Shown in pieces: positions 1 through 5,509 of a DNA stretch of 8,963 bases. Origin of the DNA: Betaproteobacteria bacterium (GTDB taxonomy: Bacteria; Pseudomonadota; Gammaproteobacteria; Burkholderiales; Burkholderiaceae); NCBI GenBank assembly GCA_018969885.1, contig JAGWXN010000133.1:1-8963 (forward strand), in the 5' to 3' direction. Position numbers and translations under genes: made by a program. The notes below the pieces were generated by a model, which was not told the DNA's origin, did no database searches, and was given only the letters and a program-made list of their open reading frames with translations. The first letter of the stretch is position 1. Every line of letters starts with the position of its first letter.

Positions 1-97
1 CCTGCCAACCTTTGGGGCGCAACCGATTGAACAGCGCGGCCGGCATGAACGAATCAAGCTCGTTGAACCCGTCGAAGGTGAGAACGGCGATCTGCAT
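1..97 (-). CDS. DJ-1/PfpI family protein, N-terminal fragment (probably host)
   Basis: Only the first 32 codons are inside the window; the gene runs off the left edge. The visible N-terminus reads MQIAVLTFDGFNELDSF followed by MPAALFNRLRPKGWQ. This is the first beta-strand and following helix typical of the DJ-1/PfpI (class I glutamine amidotransferase-like) superfamily, whose members include proteases, chaperone or deglycase-like proteins and AraC-type regulators. The nucleophile-elbow cysteine would lie outside the window, so the specific activity cannot be told. I chose the ATG at 97 because family members normally begin two or three residues before the IAVLTFDGF strand; an in-frame ATG at 130 would add 11 residues, and neither has a strong ribosome binding site. 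It has no obvious phage role, so I infer it is chromosomal DNA flanking the prophage. Confidence 0.7.
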   Translation of the reverse strand, partial: MQIAVLTFDGFNELDSFMPAALFNRLRPKGWQ

Positions 98-304
98 GGG
101 GAATGCGGCACTGGTTGCGGGGGCACGCATCGGCCAACCCCATATGACCATCACTCTCGCAGCTTAGCCCGCCCTTCGGCGAGGCACCCGGCCCGACAAA
201 TCCCAACGCCAACTCCGGCTTCAGCGGCCGGCAGATCAGCGCTGCTGCTATATATACAGGCCGCGCGCGAGAGTGGCCAAACTTGCAGGGGGGTGTCGGC
301 AAAA

Positions 305-484
305 ACCTAATCTACATAATGTCACTGAAAACAAACGATTTTTGGCATAATTAAAACCTAATATAGACCTAACCTGATTATGGCCCGCCTTTCTAATTAT
401 AATCATTGAAAAATATTATTATTATCAATGGGATAAGGAATTTCGGGGGAGCGGATTAGGTCAAGATTAGGCCCCAGACCTAAT
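305..484. repeat. AT-rich island with ACCTAAT heptamer cluster (iteron or operator-like)
   Basis: The motif ACCTAAT, or a one-base variant, recurs within 180 bases. Forward copies are at 305-311, 356-362, 367-373 (ACCTAAC), 372-378 (ACCTGAT) and 478-484; reverse copies are at 455-461 (ATTAGGT) and 466-472 (ATTAGGC). Two copies extend to a shared ACCTAATAT. The segment also holds a 9-bp inverted repeat TCAATGGGA / TCCCATTGA (425-433 and 490-498). Composition is strikingly AT-rich compared with the GC-rich genes around it. Such clusters in AT-rich DNA are seen at replication origins, at repressor or activator operators and at recombinase arm sites; which applies here cannot be decided from the sequence. 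No associated gene is recognised. Confidence 0.5.
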
Positions 485-734
485 ATTTTTCCCATTGAAT
501 TTCAGATATTTGGACCGGATTGATGGGTGAGGTTATGCATATTAGCTTTTTGCCGACCCCCCATCGCCTTTGGGCACGGTCAACCTGATCGATCGCGCGC
601 CAGGAATTGCAGAACGAACCCCCCGGCCAACTGCATCATCCCGCATCAACGAAATCGCGCCATTCCACCCAAGGAACGCCAAGGGATGCATCACGGCAGC
701 CCCGATGCATCAAATCCGACACGTTAAGATCAAA

Positions 735-756
735 GGCGAGGCGCGGGGCCAAGCGC
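735..756. other. Weak candidate for a P2-type cos site
   Basis: The bases GGCGAGGCG, then C, GGGG, CC and AAGC resemble the cohesive end of phage P2 as I recall it (GGCGAGGCGGGGAAAGCAC), with insertions of one and two bases. In P2 the cos site lies to the left of the portal gene Q, on the same side as here, but much closer to Q. The 8-mer GGCGAGGC also occurs at 178-185 in this GC-rich DNA, so chance is a real possibility. Treat this as a pointer only. Confidence 0.2.
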
Positions 757-848
757 GGCGCGGCGGTGATCAGACTGAAAAAACCGCCCTGGCCCGCTTG
801 CCCCACCTCGGCCTGCCCGAAGGCCCTGCCAATGCCTCCGCACGCCCT

Positions 849-877
849 CGCTTTGTGCAAAGCCTCTGCACAAAGCG
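849..877. repeat. 29-bp dyad repeat, copy 1
   Basis: Perfect inverted repeat with 11-bp arms CGCTTTGTGCA (849-859) and TGCACAAAGCG (867-877) around a 7-base centre AAGCCTC. It matches the element at 5510-5538 at 27 of 29 positions; the only differences are in the centre (CT versus TC). It contains a TGT-13 bases-ACA core, close to the TGT-12-ACA dyad recognised by the Ogr/Delta zinc-finger activators of P2-type late promoters. It lies about 150 bases downstream of the antirepressor stop, with no recognised gene immediately to either side. Alternatives are a host REP-like repeat, a binding site for another phage regulator, or a transcript-end hairpin; there is no following T-run to favour the last. 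Confidence 0.75.
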
Positions 878-1023
878 CATCGATTGATCTTGATGGTGCC
901 GCGCAGGAGGGGGGGTGGAGGGCGCGTCAACGCCCCCCACCGCAGGCGCGCACCTGCACCGACCGTGTTCCATGGAACTCGGCCAATCACCCTGCCGTGC
1001 ACACGGCCCGGCCAAACAGCAGG

Positions 1024-1890
1024 CTAGATCAGCATCTCCGTCGGCACGGCAGGCGCCGGCAGACCCGTCGCTTCGAACACCATGCAATGCATCGCCGTGC
1101 CAGTGATCCGGCTGCGGACGTTCTTGTAAGCGAGGAACCGTGGCCGGTTTGAGGTGCGCAGCGCCGCGCGCAGGTTGGCATTGATCCTGATCTTGATCTT
1201 CATCTGATCGAACGCCTCCTGCACATCGGTCATCTTCAATGCCAGCGCTGCCTTGGGAATGCTGTGGTTGCGCAGCATGCCGGCCGCTTCGACCAGAGCG
1301 ACCCCTTGCCAGAAGGCATCGACGATATCGGCCTGCTCGGGCTCGTCACTGCCCAGCCCGTCCAGCTGGGGCACCACGATGCCCAGCTTGGCGCATACCT
1401 CGGCCAGCATCGTGTGCAGCAGTCGCCTCTCCTCGCGATTGCTGGTCTGTCGCAGCCTAGATGTCCACTTCGCCGCCTCGGCCCGCAGCGCCTGACGGTC
1501 GCGCTCGGTCAGCGATCGCGCGGCCGTCGCCGTGCCGGCCCAATAATCGGCCAGTGCGCGATAGCATTCACGCTGATAGGCGATGACCAGCTCGCGAAGC
1601 TCTGGCTTCACCTTCGAGGCGTTGATGCCAAATAGGAAGCCATTGAGCATATCGAGCGGCAGCGTCAGGGTTTCCTGCAATCCACCCCCCGAAGGTGTGG
1701 TCATTATAACCACACCTTCGGCCAAAACAGGGTCGCGCATGATCCTCTGGCGCTGCCCAGACCAGTCTAAGCCCATTGCTTCGATCACTGGTCTCACCGC
1801 CACCCGAACGACGCCGGCGGCATCTTTCATGGTCAGAAGCGCCTGCCCCTGAAAATCGACCGTCGCCAACTGCATCATCGTCATCGCCAT
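1024..1890 (-). CDS. Phage antirepressor (P22 AR N-terminal-type domain)
   Basis: A 288-residue protein whose first about 120 residues match the P22 antirepressor N-terminal family. The domain opens with VDFQGQALLT, then LDWSGQRQRIMRD (41-53), LPLDMLNGFLFGI (77-89) and YQRECYRALADYW (105-117). In P22, Ant binds the prophage repressor and so favours lytic growth; this protein may do likewise. Residues 120-165 are charged and helical (ERDRQALRAE, REERRLL). The C-terminal half is not one I recognise. It is the last gene of a three-gene minus-strand operon, 6 bases after the 77-aa gene. GAGGGG stands just before the first ATG, and the third codon is also ATG with better spacing, so two residues of uncertainty remain. 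Codons 57-69 contain a perfect 13-bp inverted repeat. Other family members are annotated as BRO-like proteins, so the regulatory role is inferred from the N-terminal domain only. Confidence 0.85.
   Translation of the reverse strand: MAMTMMQLATVDFQGQALLTMKDAAGVVRVAVRPVIEAMGLDWSGQRQRIMRDPVLAEGVVIMTTPSGGGLQETLTLPLDMLNGFLFGINASKVKPELRELVIAYQRECYRALADYWAGTATAARSLTERDRQALRAEAAKWTSRLRQTSNREERRLLHTMLAEVCAKLGIVVPQLDGLGSDEPEQADIVDAFWQGVALVEAAGMLRNHSIPKAALALKMTDVQEAFDQMKIKIRINANLRAALRTSNRPRFLAYKNVRSRITGTAMHCMVFEATGLPAPAVPTEMLI
1689..1721. repeat. Perfect 13-bp inverted repeat inside the antirepressor gene
   Basis: CCGAAGGTGTGGT (1689-1701) and ACCACACCTTCGG (1709-1721) are exact reverse complements around a 7-base spacer. 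The element encodes the segment around EGVVIMTTPSG in the antirepressor N-terminal domain. It could act as an intragenic operator or an mRNA hairpin, or it may be a by-product of GVV and TTP codons being mutually complementary. Confidence 0.9.
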
Positions 1891-1896
1891 TTCCCC

Positions 1897-2130
1897 TCAG
1901 TGCCGCCGCCCGGCCGGCGGTATCGCCCCGCCAATCGCGCTAGAAATCTCATCGTGCAGGATCATCATCAACCCGGCCAGATCGTCGCCGTTGATGGTGC
2001 CGCTATCAGCGCACCCAACCAGCGCCGCCAGTTGGAAAAAGCTGCGCTGCGCTCGCCGCAGACGGTCACCATCGCCCCCGCCCAATATCAGCGTGTCAGG
2101 GTCGGCAATCGCCTCATCCAGCCTGCTCAT
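1897..2130 (-). CDS. Small phage protein of unknown function, 77 aa
   Basis: I do not recognise this family. The protein has an acidic start (MSRLDEAIADPDT), a Gly/Asp-rich turn (GGGDGD), then RLRRAQRSFFQLAAL and a second predicted helix DDLAGLMMILHDEISSAIGG. No signal peptide or transmembrane segment is evident. It is very likely translated: its ATG overlaps the stop of the preceding 93-aa gene by four bases (ATGA), and its own stop is 6 bases before the antirepressor start. The lack of a strong ribosome binding site fits translational coupling. Its position between a gene of unknown function and an antirepressor suggests a regulatory or accessory early role, which is inference from context only. 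Confidence 0.65.
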   Translation of the reverse strand: MSRLDEAIADPDTLILGGGDGDRLRRAQRSFFQLAALVGCADSGTINGDDLAGLMMILHDEISSAIGGAIPPAGRRH

Positions 2131-2408
2131 GCTGCCACTGCACCATTTTCACGCCGCGCCGCCCAGAAGGCCCGGCTTGAACCGATGGCATAGATTTCGC
2201 CGATGATCGCAAACACCATCGGGCAGGCATCTTCGGCGTCGATCAGCGCTTCGCGCCACGAGGCGACGATGCATTCGGCCTTGTAAGAAAGCACAAGAAT
2301 GCCGATGCCGCCAACGGCCGCGACGGCATTGTCGACAAGCGATTGCAGGGCATCGGGGCCTTCCGCTGCGATGTCGCTGGCGGTAAAGGTGGAAGCAGCT
2401 TGGATCAT
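2127..2408 (-). CDS. Small phage protein of unknown function, 93 aa, first gene of antirepressor operon
   Basis: The 93 residues do not match a family I know. A hydrophilic start is followed by a moderately hydrophobic helix (NAVAAVGGIGILVLSY), then ECIVASWREALIDAEDACP, another hydrophobic stretch (MVFAIIGEIYAIGSS) and a basic tail (RAFWAARR). The hydrophobic parts are short and interrupted by charges, so a small helical soluble protein seems likelier than a membrane protein. The start is well supported: GGAGGG lies 5 bases before the ATG. A leftward sigma70-like promoter lies about 60 bases upstream. Its stop overlaps the next start (ATGA). It occupies the promoter-proximal place that Arc holds in the P22 arc-ant operon, but I see no clear ribbon-helix-helix pattern. 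Confidence 0.7.
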   Translation of the reverse strand: MIQAASTFTASDIAAEGPDALQSLVDNAVAAVGGIGILVLSYKAECIVASWREALIDAEDACPMVFAIIGEIYAIGSSRAFWAARRENGAVAA

Positions 2409-2456
2409 CGGGTCCCTCCGAGGTTCAGGTTAGGGCGTCTTGGGACTGGAACTCCC

Positions 2457-2485
2457 TTGACGCCCGTTCTTTATGTGCTCATAAA
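2457..2485 (+). promoter_or_regulatory. Rightward sigma70-like promoter of the RHH gene
   Basis: TTGACG (2457-2462) and CATAAA (2480-2485) are separated by the ideal 17 bases. The predicted start site, 6-8 bases after the -10 box, falls at about 2491-2493, essentially on the RHH start codon at 2492, which predicts a leaderless mRNA. Both boxes mirror those of the leftward promoter about position 2477.5, so two polymerases could not bind together. Confidence 0.65.
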
Positions 2486-2498
2486 AGCGGCATGTCAA
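2470..2498 (-). promoter_or_regulatory. Leftward sigma70-like promoter of the antirepressor operon
   Basis: On the minus strand a perfect -35 TTGACA (2498-2493) is followed after 17 bases by CATAAA (2475-2470), a 4-of-6 match to TATAAT. Transcription would start near 2463, giving a leader of about 55 bases that contains the GGAGGG ribosome binding site of the 93-aa gene. The -35 box overlaps the first codons of the divergent RHH gene, and the element is the mirror image of the rightward promoter. Confidence 0.65.
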
Positions 2499-2513
2499 CA
2501 ATTGATGAGCACA
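2474..2513. promoter_or_regulatory. Candidate operator: 9-bp inverted repeat over both promoters
   Basis: TGTGCTCAT (2474-2482) and ATGAGCACA (2505-2513) are exact reverse complements with centres 31 bases apart, about three helical turns. The left half overlaps both -10 boxes; the right half lies in RHH codons 5-8, just outside the leftward -35. The left half also sits inside a local near-palindrome TTTATGTGCTCATAAA (2470-2485). RHH repressors commonly bind inverted half-sites and regulate their own genes, so the neighbouring 70-aa RHH protein is the obvious candidate ligand; this is inference. Confidence 0.6.
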
Positions 2514-2704
2514 AAAAACGGAAAGGCCGGCCCCCGGTTGATAGCGAACCCGTGAGGCTGCGCATGGAACGCGGGGACTTAGACGCGCTAGATGCCTGGC
2601 GCGAAGCCCAGCCCGATAAGCCCGGCCGCCCCGAAGCTGCCCGCCGCCTTATTCGCGACGCGCTTCAGGCCGCAGAAGGCACCCCGCCCGCCCGCGGCAC
2701 ATAG
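2492..2704 (+). CDS. Ribbon-helix-helix DNA-binding protein, 70 aa (Arc/Mnt/CopG-type)
   Basis: A small basic-then-amphipathic protein with a ribbon-helix-helix layout. There is a flexible basic arm (HKKRKGRPP, 7-15), a beta-strand EPVRLRME (19-26), helix A DLDALDAWREAQP (29-41), a turn with DKPGRP, and helix B EAARRLIRDALQA (48-60). RHH proteins dimerise through the strand and insert it into the major groove as repressors. I infer it represses its own gene and the divergent antirepressor operon, as Mnt and Arc do in P22. The ATG at 2492 has no Shine-Dalgarno and coincides with the predicted transcription start, suggesting leaderless translation. Its last 40 bases overlap, tail to tail, the end of the portal gene. 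An orphan antitoxin is an alternative, but no toxin gene follows it on the same strand. Confidence 0.8.
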   Translation: MSTIDEHKKRKGRPPVDSEPVRLRMERGDLDALDAWREAQPDKPGRPEAARRLIRDALQAAEGTPPARGT

Positions 2705-3708
2705 GGCTCGAAATCCACCACCAACGCATTGGCCCAGCGGTTGATCGCGCTCTTGAACTTCAGCTCGAGGCGCGCGATCTCCGCCCAATAGAAGGCATCC
2801 GTCGCCCGCAGCACATCACCGAACCCGCCCGAATTCTGCGGCACCACGCCGAGCAGCTGCGGCGGCACCCGGTGCGCGGCCAGCACATCATCCCTGGTCG
2901 TGTTCTTGATCCCCAGGAACTCGTCCTTCGCCGCCACCTCCGAAATCGGGATGATCTGGATGCCGTCCTTCTTGCCGGCCGGGCTGTACATGAACAGGTT
3001 GCGGAAATTGCCCGGCCCCTTGCTCTCCTTCAACGCCTGGCGCATCGCGTTGATGTCGCCCTCGTTCTGGGCCGGGTCGCTCACGTACATGATGAAGCCC
3101 GCGTGGCTGCCGTTGAGATAATAGCGGCGCCGAAACAGCGTCGCCCCCTCGTTCAAGAACGCCGACTGCAGGCCCGACAGATAATCCGGGATGCCGTAAA
3201 TCTCCTGGTTGAGGTCGCTCTCCATGATCTGCAGCACCGATCCGGGCCGCAGCTCCGTCTCCACCCGCCAGTCTTCCACAAAGAAAAAGGTGCCCGGTTC
3301 CACCCCGCGCCGCGTGTAGCGCGCCATCGATCGCTGATAGCGCAGCGGCTCGCGCAGCATCGATTGCCGCTCTTCGACATAGCAATTGCCCAGGGCCAGA
3401 AAATCCAGCACCAGCGCCTCGAACGTCTCCCGGTCCATCCAGCGGCTCGGGATGAAGCGGCTGCTCATCATGTTGCGCTTGGCATAGATCGCGCTCGAGT
3501 GGTGCGGCCCCACCCGGAAGGCGCGTGCCAGCGCGTGCATGCTGATCGGCGGTTCATACCAGCGCCCGTTGCGCCAGCATTCCAGGCTGTCCAGAAACTC
3601 GCGCCGGTCCAGCACTGGCTCGGCATCGCCAAAGGCAAACACCTGCATCGGCGCTTCGGCCGCCGGCGCCGTGATCGATTCGGCAACTTCGCGCATATCC
3701 GTGCTCAT
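2665..3708 (-). CDS. Q: Phage portal protein (P2 gpQ family)
   Basis: A 347-residue protein, against 344 in P2, forming the portal ring at one capsid vertex through which DNA is packaged and to which the neck attaches. Recognisable family blocks occur in order: RNGRWYEPPIS (46-56), QEIYGIPDYL (168-177), RRRYYLNGSHAGFIMY (193-208), SKGPGNFRNLFMY (229-241), KKDGIQIIPISEVAAKDEF (246-264) and AAHRVPPQLLG (277-287). The start is set by the TGATG junction with the terminase gene, where stop and start share one base and GGAG stands about 8 bases upstream; the two are therefore a coupled operon transcribed leftward, as in P2. P2 gpQ is N-terminally processed by gpO, and a similar cleavage is expected here. 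The 3' end overlaps the convergent RHH gene by 40 bases. Confidence 0.95.
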   Translation of the reverse strand: MSTDMREVAESITAPAAEAPMQVFAFGDAEPVLDRREFLDSLECWRNGRWYEPPISMHALARAFRVGPHHSSAIYAKRNMMSSRFIPSRWMDRETFEALVLDFLALGNCYVEERQSMLREPLRYQRSMARYTRRGVEPGTFFFVEDWRVETELRPGSVLQIMESDLNQEIYGIPDYLSGLQSAFLNEGATLFRRRYYLNGSHAGFIMYVSDPAQNEGDINAMRQALKESKGPGNFRNLFMYSPAGKKDGIQIIPISEVAAKDEFLGIKNTTRDDVLAAHRVPPQLLGVVPQNSGGFGDVLRATDAFYWAEIARLELKFKSAINRWANALVVDFEPYVPRAGGVPSAA

Positions 3709-5468
3709 CAGCTGATCTCCATGATGGTTTTGATTGTCGGGCTGTCCATGCCTTCCAGCGGCGCCGCATCCAGCGCGTGCATGATCGCCCAGGCCACATC
3801 GGCATGGCCAACGCCCCCGCCGCGCACGGCCTTATATGTCATCGCCTCGCCGCTGCCGGTCATAACCTTCCGAATTGCCATGAAACTTTGCGTCACATCG
3901 TGCCACCCGGCGTCATATTCGAACCGACGCCGGCCGATGATGTTCTTGGCGTGCAGCACCAGCCTGGTCTTCACCGTCACCGAATATTCGATGCCGACCA
4001 CCGTCGGGAACCATTGTCGCACCAGCTGATACACCGCCGCGCCCACCCCCTTCTTGTCGATGCCGATGTGGGTGACGTTGTACTTGGCGGCGAACTTCCT
4101 GATCACCCGGTTTTGGTCTTCGAAATCCAGGCCCTTCATGCGCTCGCGCTCGAGCAGGCGGAACTTGCCGCCCGGCACCCGCGGCGGCGCGATCACGGCC
4201 AGCGCGGCATCATCGCCCTTCTCGCTCTCGTTCGGATCGTACCCGATCCACACCTCGCCGGCATAAGGCCGCGCCGCGAAATGCTTGTAATCCGCCGCCC
4301 AGGCCAGCCAGCTATCGACCTGGCAGCCCTGCATCATCGTCAACGGGAACTGGCTCAGCGTGTCATCGGTGAACTGGCAATCATAGAGGTTGGCATAGTC
4401 CTCGACGCTGTTTTCGCGCCGGATTTCGTCATGGTCGAACAGGTCGCAGCCGCCGGCCTCGGCATCGGTCAAGGTGACGATCTGCCGCCACACCCCGTCG
4501 CCGCACAGCGTGCCGCCGCGCAGCGCGCGCCAGCTGGTGTCGATATCGATCTGATCGGCCTTGGCCCGGCCCTTGTTGAAATCCGCGCCAGACCAGAATT
4601 CATGCGCTTCGTGGGTGATGCTCGATGGTGTCGAGAAAAACGTTCGCCGATATTTCTTCTGCGCCGCCATGCCGCTGGCGACCTTCTTCAATTTCTTGAA
4701 GCCATAGACCCAGAACATCTCATCGAAATAGAAATTCCCGTGATAGCCCTGCGCCGTCAGCGCATTGGTGCCCAGGAAGTGCAGCTCGGCCCCGTTCGAC
4801 AGGCTGATCGGATCACCCGTCAGCTTCACGCCCACCTCGCCGGCGAACAGCACCATATAGGCGCGGAAGATGTGGGCCTGGGCCTTCGATGCCGAAAGAA
4901 ATATCTGGTTGTGGCCGGTCTCCGCCGCGTCAACCAGCGCCTCGAAGGCAAAGTAAAAGGTCGCACCGATCTGCCGGCTCTTCAGGATCGCCCGCGTGCG
5001 CTGGCCCATCGCCGCGCGCCAGGTGCGCTGATAGCCAAAGCAGCGCTCGTCGAAATTGGCCTTCAGCTGCGCCAACTGCTCGTCGTCGAAGTGGTTGCGC
5101 ACCCCCTTCTTCTTCGGCTTGGCGTTGCGCGCCGCGATGTTGGGATTGAGGTCGCCCTCGTGCCCGCCGGGCTCTTCGTATCGGCGCACCCGTGCCAGGC
5201 GTTCGATCTGCCGGCCCAGCAGATCAATCTCCTTGAAATCGGCCCCGGTCTTCTTGTCCTTCAGGATCAGCTGGCAGTACCGGATCTCGGTGACCGTCTC
5301 GATCCGCTTGATGACCGGATCATCGTCCCACTTGTCGCGCTGCTTCCACGCCTCGACCGTGGCGCGCTTCAGCCCCAGCTCGTCGGCGATATCGGTCACG
5401 CGCCAGCCCAGCCAGAACAGGGCTCTGGCACGGCGGCGGCTGTCGAAGGCGGGCGGTTGCAGATCCAC
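3708..5468 (-). CDS. P: Terminase large subunit, ATPase/nuclease (P2 gpP family)
   Basis: Packaging motor and cos-cleaving subunit that works with gpM and docks on the portal. From the GTG at 5468 it is 586 residues (P2 gpP is 590). Visible parts: an N-terminal helix-turn-helix (about 18-44, WRVTDIADELGLKRATVEAW), the Walker A variant LKSRQIGAT (162-170) typical of this family, Walker B FYFDEMFW (246-253), and a C-terminal nuclease domain with GYDPNESEKGDD (409-420), GIDKKGVG (469-476) and HADVAW (555-560). I chose GTG because the family begins just before the FDSRRRARALFW segment. A TTG at 5534 would add 22 residues encoded across the 29-bp dyad and is unlikely. No clear Shine-Dalgarno precedes the GTG. 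Stop and portal start share one base, so P and Q form one leftward unit. Confidence 0.95.
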   Translation of the reverse strand: MDLQPPAFDSRRRARALFWLGWRVTDIADELGLKRATVEAWKQRDKWDDDPVIKRIETVTEIRYCQLILKDKKTGADFKEIDLLGRQIERLARVRRYEEPGGHEGDLNPNIAARNAKPKKKGVRNHFDDEQLAQLKANFDERCFGYQRTWRAAMGQRTRAILKSRQIGATFYFAFEALVDAAETGHNQIFLSASKAQAHIFRAYMVLFAGEVGVKLTGDPISLSNGAELHFLGTNALTAQGYHGNFYFDEMFWVYGFKKLKKVASGMAAQKKYRRTFFSTPSSITHEAHEFWSGADFNKGRAKADQIDIDTSWRALRGGTLCGDGVWRQIVTLTDAEAGGCDLFDHDEIRRENSVEDYANLYDCQFTDDTLSQFPLTMMQGCQVDSWLAWAADYKHFAARPYAGEVWIGYDPNESEKGDDAALAVIAPPRVPGGKFRLLERERMKGLDFEDQNRVIRKFAAKYNVTHIGIDKKGVGAAVYQLVRQWFPTVVGIEYSVTVKTRLVLHAKNIIGRRRFEYDAGWHDVTQSFMAIRKVMTGSGEAMTYKAVRGGGVGHADVAWAIMHALDAAPLEGMDSPTIKTIMEIS

Positions 5469-5509
5469 GCCCTGTGCGTGCCACCGCCCCGCCCCCCATT
5501 CCCGCGCCA

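Larger units (their letters stand above)
98..1023. other. Long region without a convincing gene; probable prophage/chromosome boundary
   Basis: About 900 bases separate the DJ-1/PfpI start from the antirepressor stop. Open frames exist on both strands but have low-complexity Arg/Pro/Ala-rich translations, no family resemblance and no credible ribosome binding site. The stretch has three parts: a GC-rich upstream region of the DJ-1 gene (98-300), a sharply AT-rich island with repeated heptamers (about 300-530), and a GC-rich part (about 540-1020) with a 29-bp dyad. The last part also has a 9-bp direct repeat GATGCATCA at 685-693 and 704-712, and small palindromes at 967-978 and 995-1006. Because one side is apparently host and the other phage, an att site is expected here, but no tRNA or duplicated core is visible in this single window. 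Confidence 0.6.

Noticed and set aside
54..302. 82-aa minus-strand frame over the DJ-1 gene start
   Set aside because: A different frame reads the conserved DJ-1/PfpI N-terminus; this one has no recognisable content.
404..430. CATTGA...TCAATG hairpin in the AT-rich island
   Set aside because: Six-base arms around a long AT spacer are expected by chance in AT-rich DNA.
967..978. Palindrome GTTCCATGGAAC, with CCGTGCACACGG at 995-1006, as a terminator of the antirepressor operon
   Set aside because: Both are short, perfect palindromes downstream of the stop but lack a T-run; they are not enough to call a terminator.
527..1152. Overlapping plus-strand frames of 66-181 aa and minus-strand frames of 74-105 aa
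   Set aside because: Low-complexity translations, no family resemblance, no good ribosome binding sites, and mutual overlap in all frames; they also run through the 29-bp dyad.
2872..4029. 385-aa plus-strand frame opposite the portal gene
   Set aside because: Antisense to the strongly conserved portal; no motif or ribosome binding site.
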